Positions 14,492 to 21,536 of a stretch of 54,491 bases of DNA are shown here, one piece after another (the stretch's first letter is position 1; every line of letters starts with the position of its first letter). The position numbers and the translations under genes are program-made. The notes under the pieces are model-generated. The model saw nothing but the letters and a program-made list of their open reading frames with translations, was not told where the DNA came from and did not search any database. The DNA is taken from the IMG/VR virus record IMGVR_UViG_3300024433_000007, positions 1-54,491 of that record. The stretch is one strand, 5' to 3'. Source of the DNA: a virus.

Positions 14492-14701
14492 ATGACAAAA
14501 TTTAGTAAGAAGCATTACAAACTGTTGGCAGAAGTTTTGAAGAAAAGGGTCGAAGAAATACGAGGAATGCACATGACCTCAGAAAACATAGGAGCAATGA
14601 AAGAGGTGCATAAAATCTTTGATACATTAAGTAATCTCTTCAAGGCAGATAACAAGAAATTCGATCCAGAAAAATTCAAAAAGGAAGTCTGTGGAGGATG
14701 A
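14492..14701 (+). CDS. Small phage protein, 69 aa
   Basis: ATG at 14492 behind TGGAGAATAAA; an in-frame ATG 12 bases earlier would put the ribosome-binding site inside the gene. MTKFSKKHYKLLAEVLKKRV ... NLFKADNKKFDPEKFKKEV is the layout of a widespread short phage protein: Lys-rich start, helix, then 'F..DN..FD..KF...' end. Its function is unknown. The C-terminal Gly-Gly comes from the next gene's ribosome-binding site. Confidence 0.7.
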   Translation: MTKFSKKHYKLLAEVLKKRVEEIRGMHMTSENIGAMKEVHKIFDTLSNLFKADNKKFDPEKFKKEVCGG

Positions 14702-14702
14702 T

Positions 14703-14900
14703 ATGAATTCAGGAAAAGCAAAGCGCATTCGCAAAAAGGTTTATGGCGAGATGTCGAGCAAGAATCCTCAATACAAGGCAGAGGATCATGTTTCGCTTGT
14801 CAAGGTAAAGGATAAGCTCAAAAGAGTAAAAACGAGTACCATTAGTTGTATTGGCCTGAGAGCAGAATATTTAAAAGCCAAAAAGGAGGCAATATTATGA
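14703..14900 (+). CDS. Small basic phage protein, 65 aa
   Basis: Start at 14703 behind TGGAGGATGAT. AKRIRKKVYGEMSSKNPQYK ... GLRAEYLKAKKEA resembles a family of short phage proteins with an 'RK.VYG..S.....Y ... GLR..Y..AK' signature and no known function. Its TGA overlaps the next ATG (ATGA), implying coupled translation. Confidence 0.65.
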   Translation: MNSGKAKRIRKKVYGEMSSKNPQYKAEDHVSLVKVKDKLKRVKTSTISCIGLRAEYLKAKKEAIL

Positions 14901-15058
14901 AACTAACTAAGCCTGCATCTGTCTTTATGCAAATAGTAGGTGCTTTGTTCATTATAGCGGGATTCAATCCTCCTATCAACTACATTGCAATTTTCTTCGG
15001 TATAGGATTTGTAGTTGTCGGAGGAAGGGCTATACGTGATAGACTTGAAAAGGACTGA
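14897..15058 (+). CDS. Small membrane protein, 53 aa
   Basis: Start at 14897 behind AAAGGAGGCAATATT. Two hydrophobic segments (FMQIVGALFIIAGF and YIAIFFGIGFVVVGG) joined by NPPIN, then a basic end. Probably an inner-membrane hairpin protein. It overlaps the preceding gene by four bases. Confidence 0.6.
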   Translation: MKLTKPASVFMQIVGALFIIAGFNPPINYIAIFFGIGFVVVGGRAIRDRLEKD

Positions 15059-15241
15059 TGTTGTAGACGTGCTACAGCTGACCATCACGTGTGGATTCGT
15101 CTAACTAACAGTTGTATTCGAATCCCAAAAAGGTCGCTGCGGCTGAGGCATCGGGAGATAATTTGACCGCATTCAGCAAATACTGATCTTGTGAGCAGAA
15201 ACTCCCGATGTCCTTACTATCATATTCTAAGGAGATATAGA
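15059..15241. other. Structured spacer upstream of the first HNH gene
   Basis: 183 bases without a gene. TAGACG/CGTCTA arms lie at about 15064 and 15097. CATCGGGAG (about 15149) pairs with CTCCCGATG (about 15202) over nine bases. An ATTCGAAT near 15117 looks like a tRNA T-loop but lacks a pairing stem. The closeness to a homing-type endonuclease suggests DNA that arrived with it. Confidence 0.35.
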
Positions 15242-15763
15242 ATGGAACGAACAGAAAAAGAGATCTGGAAACCAATTAAAGATTTTCCTGATTATGAAGT
15301 ATCTAATTTAGGAAGAATAAAATCTTACAAAAGAGTTGCTCCTTGGAAAGATCCTCTCATTTCGGATGGATCTATAAGTAAAGAGGGATATTATAGAGTT
15401 ACACTTTTTAGACAGAGTAAACCATCCCATTTTCTTGTACACCGTCTTGTCTTGGAGACTTTTGTCGGACCATGCCCTTTGGGATGTCAAACGAATCATA
15501 AAAACGGCATTAAGATAGATAACAGACTTAAGAATTTAGAGTGGGTCACATTCGGCGATAATATAGAACATGCCTATCGAATTGGTCTGAAAACTAATAG
15601 AGGTATCATGAATTCCAATGCGAAGTTACGAAATGAGGATGTTTTAGAGATACGAAGATTAGCTAAGAAGGGTATTAAAAAGACTATAATCGCCGAAATG
15701 TTCAAGATAAGTTCAGAGAATGTATATACAATAGCGTATCAATTAAGTTGGAGACATATATGA
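15242..15763 (+). CDS. HNH homing endonuclease with NUMOD4 domain
   Basis: 173 aa from the ATG at 15242 (AAGGAGATATAGA upstream). Order: NUMOD4 DNA-binding module (EIWKPIKDFPDYEVSNLGRI, residues 7-26), HNH core (VHRLVLETF ... TNHKNGIKIDNRLKNLEWVT, about 75-118), and a C-terminal helix-turn-helix (IRRLAKKGIKKTIIAEMFKI, about 137-158). Such genes are mobile, cut DNA near their own site and spread by copying. It is free-standing, and I see no intron or disrupted gene. It is a paralogue of the gene at 31831. Confidence 0.9.
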   Translation: MERTEKEIWKPIKDFPDYEVSNLGRIKSYKRVAPWKDPLISDGSISKEGYYRVTLFRQSKPSHFLVHRLVLETFVGPCPLGCQTNHKNGIKIDNRLKNLEWVTFGDNIEHAYRIGLKTNRGIMNSNAKLRNEDVLEIRRLAKKGIKKTIIAEMFKISSENVYTIAYQLSWRHI

Positions 15764-15784
15764 ATACATGAAAGGAGGATAAAA

Positions 15785-16000
15785 ATGAAACGTAGAAAAA
15801 GATCCAAAAGCAAGCCCATCCGATGGGAAGGCAACTATAGAACGATCCAGGATTCAGGATACATATCAGACAACATTCTGGAGCACCTTCTGTCGAATGC
15901 TCGCAAGGTCGCATTGTTGATTCCAGTCTTGGAGGCTTTTAAGATGAAGATTGGAGAGTTCGGAGGAAGATTGACAGTAATCTCTAAAGCAGGAGGATAA
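15785..16000 (+). CDS. Small basic protein, 71 aa
   Basis: AAAGGAGGATAAAA precedes the ATG. RRKRSKSKPIRWEGNYRTIQ is very basic; the rest is helical (NILEHLLSNARKVALLIPVL). Ends in Gly-Gly encoded by the following ribosome-binding site. Family unknown, possibly nucleic-acid binding. Confidence 0.65.
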   Translation: MKRRKRSKSKPIRWEGNYRTIQDSGYISDNILEHLLSNARKVALLIPVLEAFKMKIGEFGGRLTVISKAGG

Positions 16001-16001
16001 A

Positions 16002-16193
16002 ATGAAAGCAGTATTTACGCTAAAGTACGATTGTAAACACTCTCGCAGATATGGAACTGACGATGAGGAATTTCCAATCAAAGATGTTTATGTCCAGCGT
16101 CCGTTTTCGGACGGAAAGGACAAGATTGAGATTGAAGTAACTGTTCCATCCACTAAGCCGAATGCGGCTGTGATTCATGGGGATGAATTATAG
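16002..16193 (+). CDS. Small protein, 63 aa
   Basis: CAGGAGGATAAA precedes the ATG. Beta-rich: MKAVFTLKYDCKHSRRYGTD, DVYVQRPF, KIEIEVTV. Probably a small sheet protein; I do not recognise the family. Confidence 0.65.
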   Translation: MKAVFTLKYDCKHSRRYGTDDEEFPIKDVYVQRPFSDGKDKIEIEVTVPSTKPNAAVIHGDEL

Positions 16194-16197
16194 TTTG

Positions 16198-16356
16198 ATG
16201 AAAGATTATATAGAAACATGGATTGTTTTAGAAGAAGTAGATAGGCTAACTCTTAAATGTAAATGTAAATTATGCGGTCAAGAGTTTACAGCTGATGGAC
16301 TTGAGCATATAAATGTCAAGATGCATTGGCATCCTAAATCTAATCAAGACTGTTAG
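16198..16356 (+). CDS. C2H2-type zinc-finger-like protein, 52 aa
   Basis: CKLCGQEFTADGLEHINVKM followed by HWH gives C-x2-C, a 'F....L..H' core and terminal histidines, the spacing of a classic C2H2 finger, which is rare in bacteria and phages. Only a poor ribosome-binding site is visible, and the gene follows the previous stop after four bases. Likely DNA or RNA binding. Confidence 0.55.
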   Translation: MKDYIETWIVLEEVDRLTLKCKCKLCGQEFTADGLEHINVKMHWHPKSNQDC

Positions 16357-16586
16357 ATGCCTCAATGTCCAAATGAATGTAGTCAGACGATGTCTACTAA
16401 TAAGGAGAAAGATTAAATGAACCGATCCTTCAATAAAGATCATATCCGCTGTCGTGGAGAGAAGCCATGTTCTCTCATTCTAAGCGGCCATTGGAGGATA
16501 TAGATCTTGCCTTCGATCCTGTTTGTTTATCCTCCGCAGGAGAGAAGGCATTGGAGGATCACCTTAAGAGTTGAAAGGAGAACAAT
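16357..16586. other. Hairpin-rich spacer with possible micro-ORFs
   Basis: Two tiny frames follow usable ribosome-binding sites (16357, 19 codons; 16417-16503, 28 codons), but they are too short to judge. Hairpins: GAGAGAA-GCCATG-TTCTCTC at 16457-16476, and TGCCTTC/GAAGGCA arms at about 16507 and 16546 that enclose TCCTCCGCAGGAG. The second places a Shine-Dalgarno-like GGAGGA next to a CCTCC, so sequestration of a ribosome-binding site is possible. Confidence 0.35.
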
Positions 16587-16799
16587 ATGGAAATCATACA
16601 ATTTGAAGGCGGAAGGAGGCCCGCATCGTACCTTGGAGACGGGGTTTATGCTATCTTTGATGGATACGGAATTTGGCTCCATGCAAACGATCATGAGCAT
16701 CCTACTGATAGAGTATATCTTGAGCCTTCCGTTTATCAGGCATTGATCAACTTTGAGAAGGAATCTAAAAGTGAGGAGGTAATAAAGTTATGTCAATAA
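16587..16799 (+). CDS. Small phage protein, 70 aa
   Basis: Start behind AAAGGAGAACAAT. GDGVYAIFDGYGIWLHANDH followed by VYLEPSVYQALINFEKE is a recurrent pattern in short phage proteins ('VYA.FDGY.I.L......D....IYLEP.V..AL'). The function is not established. Ten bases overlap the next gene. Confidence 0.75.
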   Translation: MEIIQFEGGRRPASYLGDGVYAIFDGYGIWLHANDHEHPTDRVYLEPSVYQALINFEKESKSEEVIKLCQ

Positions 16800-16969
16800 C
16801 AGAAAGAACTTTAAGGAAATGGAGGAAGGAAGCACTTAGACTTGGAAAGGATGCACAGGATAGTCTTCCTAACGGGGATGCAAAGAGTGTAGCCATCGAG
16901 ATAAACAGTCGCATCCTCAAAATGACTCAAGAGCTTCTCGATCAGCACCTTTTGAGGAGGAAGAAATAG
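16790..16969 (+). CDS. Small helical protein, 59 aa
   Basis: GTGAGGAGGTAATAAAGTT precedes the ATG. TERTLRKWRKEALRLGKDAQ and LKMTQELLDQHLLRRKK suggest two or three basic helices. Family unknown. The end overlaps the next small frame. Confidence 0.55.
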   Translation: MSITERTLRKWRKEALRLGKDAQDSLPNGDAKSVAIEINSRILKMTQELLDQHLLRRKK

Positions 16970-17058
16970 ATATATTTCTGTTCGTTGTCGGAGTACTTGC
17001 AGCAGCATCGTTTGGTGTTATTGTTACGGTTTTAATTGCAAATGAGGAGGATGAATGA
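16966..17058 (+). CDS. Possible 30-aa membrane peptide with ATA start
   Basis: DIFLFVVGVLAAASFGVIVT VLIA is a clean membrane segment ending in acidic residues, and its TGA overlaps the next ATG. No normal start codon opens the frame. GAGGAGG (16954-16960) is five bases before an ATA at 16966, the same situation as the gene at 9370. Very small, so the coding assignment is tentative. Confidence 0.35.
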   Translation: MDIFLFVVGVLAAASFGVIVTVLIANEEDE

Positions 17059-17252
17059 GATTTCGAGGAACATTTACATGGATGGGGATGTCCTACACAC
17101 TCTATACAGAAACAACAAATCGTACTAGGGCATTCAACAACTTTCTGCATCAAATAGCGAAGAAGGTAGGTTATTCGTATCAATACGTTTTTCGTTATTT
17201 TATGAGTGGGAAGGATAATTACTTAATTGAGGAAGTAAAAAGTGACGGATAA
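17055..17252 (+). CDS. Small protein, 65 aa
   Basis: GAGGAGGATGA precedes the ATG. MRFRGTFTWMGMSYTLYTET then a helical RAFNNFLHQIAKKVGYSYQY and FMSGKDNYLIEEV. A mixed fold of unknown family, possibly a small DNA-binding or host-takeover protein. It overlaps the next gene by 11 bases. Confidence 0.65.
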   Translation: MRFRGTFTWMGMSYTLYTETTNRTRAFNNFLHQIAKKVGYSYQYVFRYFMSGKDNYLIEEVKSDG

Positions 17253-17463
17253 AATAAGATTTGGACAATCTTTTTCTATCAAGGCCGATGGACCAGCTTC
17301 ATGTGGCAAGTCTACTTTCCTATATGCTATAAAGGATGCAGTAATAAAGCTCAATCTTCCATTTGCTGTCGAGCAAGTGGGAGATCATATCCTTAACATT
17401 AGATGTATAGAAATTAGAAAGGAGAATAAAAAATGCAAGGAGCAAGAGAATACGCAAAATTAA
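17242..17463 (+). CDS. Miniature P-loop protein, 73 aa
   Basis: Starts with GTG at 17242. DGPASCGKSTFLYAIKDAVI contains a good Walker A (GPASCGKST, residues 17-25), followed by a strand (FAVEQVGDHILNIRCI) and a charged end. This is only the first third of a normal P-loop ATPase; short phage proteins of this type exist, with no known role. It overlaps the next gene by 31 bases. It may bind ATP without a full catalytic domain. Confidence 0.6.
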   Translation: MTDKIRFGQSFSIKADGPASCGKSTFLYAIKDAVIKLNLPFAVEQVGDHILNIRCIEIRKENKKCKEQENTQN

Positions 17464-17813
17464 TACCAACAGGTCAGTATGGAAGGCTGTATTGCACAAG
17501 TGGTACGCATGCGAGAGGCAGAACATTTCGTATACAAGTATTACCTAAAGGCGAAAAAGCGATAGAAAATGGACCAAGTAATCTGTGTATCAATGAAGAT
17601 GCAGTTGAAGTCTATGGAATTATAGGAGGTAATCCTGGATGGTCCGAGTGGTATGGTTGGCTACACTTAGGAAAGTGGCAAGATGATTTTATGGTTTTGG
17701 TTAACTCCAAAAAAAGAGAATATGAGCAGAAGAAGGCAGAGGAAGAAAAACAAAAGACGGATGCACATATGAAAGAAGCAGATAGAGAAGCAAGATTATT
17801 GAGTAATTATTAG
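17433..17813 (+). CDS. Phage protein of a widespread unknown family, 126 aa
   Basis: AAAGGAGAATAAAAA precedes the ATG. Core: HARGRTFRIQVLPKGEKAIE, NEDAVEVYGIIGGNPGWSEW, YGWLHLGKWQDDFMVLV, then a charged coiled helix. I recognise the '[RH]GRTF.I.VLP.GE....N...........VYG...G..GWTE.YGWL..G.W..DF' pattern as common in phages and prophages, where the function is unknown. Confidence 0.75.
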   Translation: MQGAREYAKLIPTGQYGRLYCTSGTHARGRTFRIQVLPKGEKAIENGPSNLCINEDAVEVYGIIGGNPGWSEWYGWLHLGKWQDDFMVLVNSKKREYEQKKAEEEKQKTDAHMKEADREARLLSNY

Positions 17814-17823
17814 GAGGATAAAA

Positions 17824-17982
17824 ATGGATGAACCAACTTATGATGAAATACAGCAGGTAAAAGAAGGTGTTTGTGATGGATGTAAAGGCTTATTCACCTT
17901 GCATGAAACAGGATGCTATGAACGATGCAAGCCGTTTCAGGAGGAATTAAAAGAAATGAAGGAACTGTCGGAAGGAGGATAA
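17824..17982 (+). CDS. Zinc-knuckle-like protein, 52 aa
   Basis: TAGGAGGATAAAA precedes the ATG. CDGCKGLFTLHETGCYERCK gives C-x2-C-x11-C-x3-C, enough for one zinc site. Acidic C-terminal helix ending Gly-Gly from the next ribosome-binding site. Family unknown. Confidence 0.6.
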   Translation: MDEPTYDEIQQVKEGVCDGCKGLFTLHETGCYERCKPFQEELKEMKELSEGG

Positions 17983-17984
17983 AA

Positions 17985-18242
17985 ATGATCAGCGAAAACG
18001 AAGCATCGAAGTACGTTCATAAGGAATGGAAAAAGGTTGAGAACTTAAGGATGCACAAAGCTCTAACGATTCCTGTCAGATCGAAGCTAAGGAAGATCAA
18101 AAATGAACTTGAGAAGAGAATCATTCTTGTTGATATACTTCTCGATAAACCTATAAAGGAGGATAAAAATGGGACAAGAAGAAAAGGAAGAAATAGAAAG
18201 ATTACTTCTACAAATATCGAAGGCCGAGAGACAAAAACTTAG
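17985..18242 (+). CDS. Basic helical protein reading through the next start, 85 aa
   Basis: Start at 17985 behind AGGAGGATAAAA. Residues 1-57 (NEASKYVHKEWKKVENLRMH ... NELEKRIILVDILLDKP) look genuine. The frame has no stop before the next gene: it reads AAGGAGGATAAAAATG as KEDKNG and adds ~25 basic residues that overlap the next gene in another frame. Loss of the original stop is likely. Function unknown. Confidence 0.55.
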   Translation: MISENEASKYVHKEWKKVENLRMHKALTIPVRSKLRKIKNELEKRIILVDILLDKPIKEDKNGTRRKGRNRKITSTNIEGRETKT

Positions 18243-18567
18243 AGATAGAATCTTTGGCGTACCGAAGAAGAAAAAAACATGGATCGATTTTCCAAGGGTC
18301 ACAGTCAGGTATCAAGGTGCGGCAGGATTATGTACCACAAAGAAGGCAGCTTTGCAACATCTCGGAGAGATTCTTCTTCTGGATATTGAGAAGAAATCTT
18401 CATCAACTATTAAGGCTCATGTTGTCGAAGCATTGGGTACACTGGCCGAGTTGGAGGATAACGCAGCAGAGAAAAAGGCAACGCTGATGAGAGCCGCAAA
18501 GATAGTTCTTGAGGAGGATAGATTGAGACTTTTCAATAAGGTTGCGTCATTAGCGGCTATAACATAG
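18169..18567 (+). CDS. Early protein of unknown function, 132 aa
   Basis: AAAGGAGGATAAAA precedes the ATG. Acidic helical N-terminus (EEKEEIERLLLQISKAERQK), a basic VPKKKKTWIDFPRVTVR, then helical segments. RVTVRYQGAAGLCTTKKAAL could be a small sheet plus helix. Not recognised. Confidence 0.7.
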   Translation: MGQEEKEEIERLLLQISKAERQKLRDRIFGVPKKKKTWIDFPRVTVRYQGAAGLCTTKKAALQHLGEILLLDIEKKSSSTIKAHVVEALGTLAELEDNAAEKKATLMRAAKIVLEEDRLRLFNKVASLAAIT

Positions 18568-18577
18568 GAGGATAAAA

Positions 18578-19021
18578 ATGAGAACAGTAGTAAGACATAC
18601 TAGATTAGGATGCTACGATATTATGAGTCCAACAAAGAAAAGTGAGACATATACATTCTTCTTTGATACGAATGACAAGGAAAATAAGACAGTTACGTTC
18701 GACTATGGTGAAGAGAATGCTCCGCAACTCAATGTCCACGACTTTCGGGTAGACGAACTAATCGAGGAATTGGAAGGATGTATAAGTAAAAGATATTTAT
18801 TTTCAAGCTCTTACAATCATGTCGGACAGAAATCTCACGAAGAAAGGATCTACATAGCAAAGATGTTGGCAGAGGAAAATCTGCTTGATGATTTACAGGC
18901 TTATAGAGAACGCCTCTTTACCAGAAAGGATCGTCTCGATAAGCAGATAGATAGGATTAATTTAGAAATAGAAAGGTTAGATCGTGAAGTCTATGATCTA
19001 AAGGCTGAGGAGAATAAATGA
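18578..19021 (+). CDS. Early protein with C-terminal coiled coil, 147 aa
   Basis: TAGGAGGATAAAA precedes the ATG. N-terminal ~75 residues are beta-rich (YTFFFDTNDKENKTVTFDYG). The last ~60 form a strong coiled coil (DRLDKQIDRINLEIERLDRE). Probably oligomeric. Unknown role. The 95 bases up to the next gene hold only two micro-ORFs (14 and 12 codons) and extra AGGAGG sequences. Confidence 0.7.
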   Translation: MRTVVRHTRLGCYDIMSPTKKSETYTFFFDTNDKENKTVTFDYGEENAPQLNVHDFRVDELIEELEGCISKRYLFSSSYNHVGQKSHEERIYIAKMLAEENLLDDLQAYRERLFTRKDRLDKQIDRINLEIERLDREVYDLKAEENK

Positions 19022-19116
19022 AACCGTCAACCTTTAGATTGAATCGGAGGAAAGGAGGGTAAATGATATCCGATCCAAAAATAATATTAACATCAATAAA
19101 CTAAAGGAGTAACATA

Positions 19117-19392
19117 ATGAAAAAACTTACAGTAGAAGTAAAGAGCAAGGGCACTGTCGTTGATACAGTTACAGTATCAAAGTATGAGACCATCAAGGAA
19201 GCTACGGATGCTATCGGAGCAGAAACAGCATTGGCTCATATCAACAAGTGTGTATCTGACGGTGTTACCAATGCAGCCCGTGCCGCAAAGGTGCGTCCAT
19301 CTACACCTCAGGCACAGCTTACACGGATGGCCAAAGCTGATCCAAAGGTCAAGGCCGAGATCGATGCTCTTATTGCGAAGTACCAGAAGTGA
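19117..19392 (+). CDS. Small protein, paralogue of the 7512-7826 product, 91 aa
   Basis: AAAGGAGTAACATA precedes the ATG. KKLTVEVKSKGTVVDTVTVS is a beta hairpin-like start; YETIKEATDAIGAETALAHI and TNAARAAKV follow, with a helical end (KAEIDALIAKYQK). Both this gene and the leftward gene at 7512 are followed by strong hairpins, suggesting high expression. Known relatives in phages lack assigned functions. A small, abundant DNA- or RNA-associated protein is a reasonable guess. Confidence 0.8.
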   Translation: MKKLTVEVKSKGTVVDTVTVSKYETIKEATDAIGAETALAHINKCVSDGVTNAARAAKVRPSTPQAQLTRMAKADPKVKAEIDALIAKYQK

Positions 19393-19403
19393 GATCCTGG
19401 TAA

Positions 19404-19434
19404 GGAGTAGCCATCTTAAGTGGATGGCTACTCC
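19404..19434 (+). terminator. Strong hairpin ending the first early block
   Basis: GGAGTAGCCATC and GATGGCTACTCC form a perfect 12-pair stem around a seven-base loop, 11 bases past the stop at 19392. The tail ACTTCTC is only moderately T-rich, so it may terminate partially or protect the transcript's 3' end. Confidence 0.65.
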
Positions 19435-19449
19435 ACTTCTCAAACTTCA

Positions 19450-19473
19450 TATTTTCAGTCGGTGAAATTACGA
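19450..19473 (+). repeat. Dispersed palindrome, copy 2
   Basis: TATTTTCA-GTCGG-TGAAATTACG with TTTCA/TGAAA arms; outer CTTC (19445) and GAAG (19472) extend the dyad. It lies between the hairpin at 19404 and the next operon, where an operator or promoter element is expected. Confidence 0.65.
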
Positions 19474-19511
19474 AGATACAATCAATACATAATCCAACAA
19501 AGGAACAAAAA

Positions 19512-19679
19512 ATGATCCCTTTTTTAATAAGAGACGTACCCTCACAGCTCCACACGGAGTGGGCATTCTTTGCAAAACTTAGAGGAATGAGTATGAGGAA
19601 GTACGTTCTACATGCTTTGTATACGCTGATAGAAAAAGACAAGGAGAATGTTCCTTTGAAGAAGGGAGCACTCAAATGA
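19512..19679 (+). CDS. Ribbon-helix-helix-like small protein, 55 aa
   Basis: MIPFLIRDVPSQLHTEWAFF, AKLRGMSMRKYVLHALYTLI. This is a strand ('FLIRDVP') followed by two helices with the 'L...W...A...G.S...Y....L' spacing of Arc/MetJ-type repressors. It follows a palindrome that could be its operator. It overlaps the next gene (ATGA). Too short to have been reported by length filters. Confidence 0.6.
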   Translation: MIPFLIRDVPSQLHTEWAFFAKLRGMSMRKYVLHALYTLIEKDKENVPLKKGALK

Positions 19680-19942
19680 CCAAAGTAGTTCACTGCAAAA
19701 AAGAAGCCTATGATGTCTATATAAGAAGACCCTCGAAGTGGAGTAATCCTTTTAAGATTCCCTGGGATGGTTCCAGAGAAGATGTTATAAACAAATATGA
19801 AGCCTACATTATGTCCCATCCAGATCTTATTAATTCACTCCCAGAGCTTCAAGGAAAGATTCTCGGCTGCTGGTGCAAGCCAAAAGCCTGTCATGGAGAT
19901 ATCTTGGTTAGAATGATAGAGGATGAGATTTGGCTTAAATGA
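19676..19942 (+). CDS. DUF4326 family protein
   Basis: 88 aa with the full DUF4326 signature: YDVYIRRPSKWSNPFKIPWD, GSREDVINKYEAYI, PELQGKILGCWCKPKACHGD. The conserved 'GCWC-x3-CHGD' end and NPF motif are diagnostic. The family is common in phages and bacteria near nucleotide or DNA metabolism genes; the conserved Cys/His may bind a metal. No reaction has been established. Confidence 0.9.
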   Translation: MTKVVHCKKEAYDVYIRRPSKWSNPFKIPWDGSREDVINKYEAYIMSHPDLINSLPELQGKILGCWCKPKACHGDILVRMIEDEIWLK

Positions 19943-19955
19943 GAGGATTATCTAA

Positions 19956-20159
19956 ATGAGCGCAGATACTTTTAACATAGGAAAGGCCACAAAGGAGCAA
20001 CTTGAGGAATGGCTAAAAGATTTAAGAGAACAGCGTAAGAAAGGCTATGAAGCTCCTAAAAAAACATCAAAGAAGAAATCAGTTAATCCTTTCGAGGGTC
20101 TCGATCCGGAAGTTGCAGAAAAGGTTTTGAGAGACATGATGAAAGGAGATGGAGGATAA
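19956..20159 (+). CDS. Small acidic/basic helical protein, 67 aa
   Basis: Ribosome-binding site GAGAGGATTATCTAA is weak. KATKEQLEEWLKDLREQRKK, a Lys-rich KKTSKKKSVNPFEGL linker and DPEVAEKVLRDMMKGDGG. Helical, unknown. Terminal Gly-Gly comes from the next ribosome-binding site. Confidence 0.6.
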   Translation: MSADTFNIGKATKEQLEEWLKDLREQRKKGYEAPKKTSKKKSVNPFEGLDPEVAEKVLRDMMKGDGG

Positions 20160-20162
20160 ATT

Positions 20163-20423
20163 ATGCAATCAATACATTCAATATTACTTACAGGTGGAAC
20201 CATAGGCTTCGCTGTCGGGATAATTGCAGCAACCTTATTACTTGCATGGGGAAAGAAGAATACCTTCAAAAGATTGAGGGATATAGTAGGAGCAGGGTGG
20301 GAGATACGTTTAGAAGCTATAAGACAGAAATATTGCAAGATGCATCTTTCCTATCGTGACCCTTTTCCTTCGGAAGATATAAATTTCCTGCTTCAAGTAA
20401 TAGATATAATAAGGAAGAATTAA
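20163..20423 (+). CDS. Membrane-anchored protein, 86 aa
   Basis: GGTIGFAVGIIAATLLLAWG is one membrane segment (about residues 11-30) followed by KKNTFKRLRD and a cytoplasmic helical tail. GGAGGATAAATT precedes the ATG. Unknown role; an early inner-membrane protein might act in exclusion or tether replication. Confidence 0.65.
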   Translation: MQSIHSILLTGGTIGFAVGIIAATLLLAWGKKNTFKRLRDIVGAGWEIRLEAIRQKYCKMHLSYRDPFPSEDINFLLQVIDIIRKN

Positions 20424-20440
20424 TACAAAAGGAGGATAAA

Positions 20441-20659
20441 ATGAGTTGCCAGGAATGCGAAAAAGTTAAATCTGTTTTAGCTAGATTAGTTAATTTGTAT
20501 GTTGCGAATATTGGAACAGATAGTGAATTTATAGCTTGTATAACACCTAAATCCGGAATGTCATACTTTCAACGTAGACGATCCGCTGTCTGGTCTGCAT
20601 GGGATGATGCAAGAGCTATCTTAGGCGGTAAGTATACAGCTGAAAAAGGAACGGACTAA
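20441..20659 (+). CDS. Small protein, 72 aa
   Basis: AAAGGAGGATAAA precedes the ATG. CQECEKVKSVLARLVNLYVA then GMSYFQRRRSAVWSAWDDAR. The CxxC at residues 3-6 is alone, so metal binding would need a dimer. Family unknown. Confidence 0.6.
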   Translation: MSCQECEKVKSVLARLVNLYVANIGTDSEFIACITPKSGMSYFQRRRSAVWSAWDDARAILGGKYTAEKGTD

Positions 20660-20660
20660 T

Positions 20661-21536
20661 ATGGAAGAACGTGAATTCTCCTTTTCTAAAATCCTTACTT
20701 ATAGTACCTGCCCTGAAAAGTACCACCTCTGTTATGGCAATCCGAGAATACTTCCTGTCCAAAAACCCAAACCTCTCGCAATGGGATCTTGCTTGGCAAA
20801 GGGTTTTGAAGGATACCGCACTACAGGCACCTTGAAAGGCGCATCTGATGCCTTCCAAAAAGAATGGATAAAAGATGGCAAGGTGCTTGGTATAAGACCC
20901 GATCCGAACAATCCAAAAGATTTCCGTACTGTCGAGAGAGGGTTAGAAATAATGAAAGATTACATTCGTCAGTATCCAAATGATAAGGATCAAATGATCG
21001 AGCCAGAAGTTAGATTTCGCCTTAAGATAGGTGAGATCAATGGAACTGCTATCTTCCTTGTCGGAAGGATCGACGGTGTATTTCTTCTTGGGAAAGATAT
21101 CTGTGTTATTGAGGATAAAAGCACAGCTGCACTCGGCCCTACATATCTACAAAATCTTCGAGATTCTCTACAGATTGGACTTTATCTTTATGCCGCTGAA
21201 AGAGATGGGCTTTTCGATGTTGGAGGTAAAAAGAAAACTCCGAAATGTCTAATGAGTGTGGTTAAGGTTCATCCAAAAGAATTTAAATATGACAGAGACC
21301 TTGCAATCAAATCGAGATCCAGTCTTGAGAAGTATAAAGACAACGCCATGGATTGGATCAGGAGAATAATGTCGTCGGAGGAAACCGGAGTTTTTCCCAA
21401 GAATGATGCAGATAACTTGACTTGTACTAAGTATGGAGGATGCGAGTATTTGCCCCTAAGATATACAGAGGGAAGTATTCGAGAAAGACTTTTGAAGAAT
21501 GAATATAAGATTTTAGATGGAAAGGAGAAAAACTGA
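20661..21536 (+). CDS. PD-(D/E)XK nuclease, RecB/Cas4-like
   Basis: 291 aa. FSFSKILTYSTCPEKYHLCY at the start is the 'S.S....C....Y' entry motif of PDDEXK_1/RecB-type nucleases. The catalytic core is GRIDGVFLLGKDICVIEDKS (Asp, then E-D-K as the ExK motif), followed by SLQIGLYLYAAERDG, the Q-x3-Y motif. C-terminal CTKYGGCEYLP has two cysteines; with Cys17 or Cys24 these could hold an iron-sulfur cluster as in Cas4/AddB, though one usual ligand is not obvious. Probable role: 5'-3' exonuclease of the phage recombination/replication system with the downstream AAA_24 ATPase. Confidence 0.88.
   Translation: MEEREFSFSKILTYSTCPEKYHLCYGNPRILPVQKPKPLAMGSCLAKGFEGYRTTGTLKGASDAFQKEWIKDGKVLGIRPDPNNPKDFRTVERGLEIMKDYIRQYPNDKDQMIEPEVRFRLKIGEINGTAIFLVGRIDGVFLLGKDICVIEDKSTAALGPTYLQNLRDSLQIGLYLYAAERDGLFDVGGKKKTPKCLMSVVKVHPKEFKYDRDLAIKSRSSLEKYKDNAMDWIRRIMSSEETGVFPKNDADNLTCTKYGGCEYLPLRYTEGSIRERLLKNEYKILDGKEKN

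Noticed and set aside
15063-15135. A tRNA suggested by ATTCGAAT
   Set aside because: The supposed T-stem has two mismatches next to the loop and no acceptor partner exists upstream.
16507-16746. A 79-codon plus-strand frame overlapping the 70-aa gene
   Set aside because: The overlapped frame at 16587 has a proper ribosome-binding site and a recognised protein pattern; this one does not.
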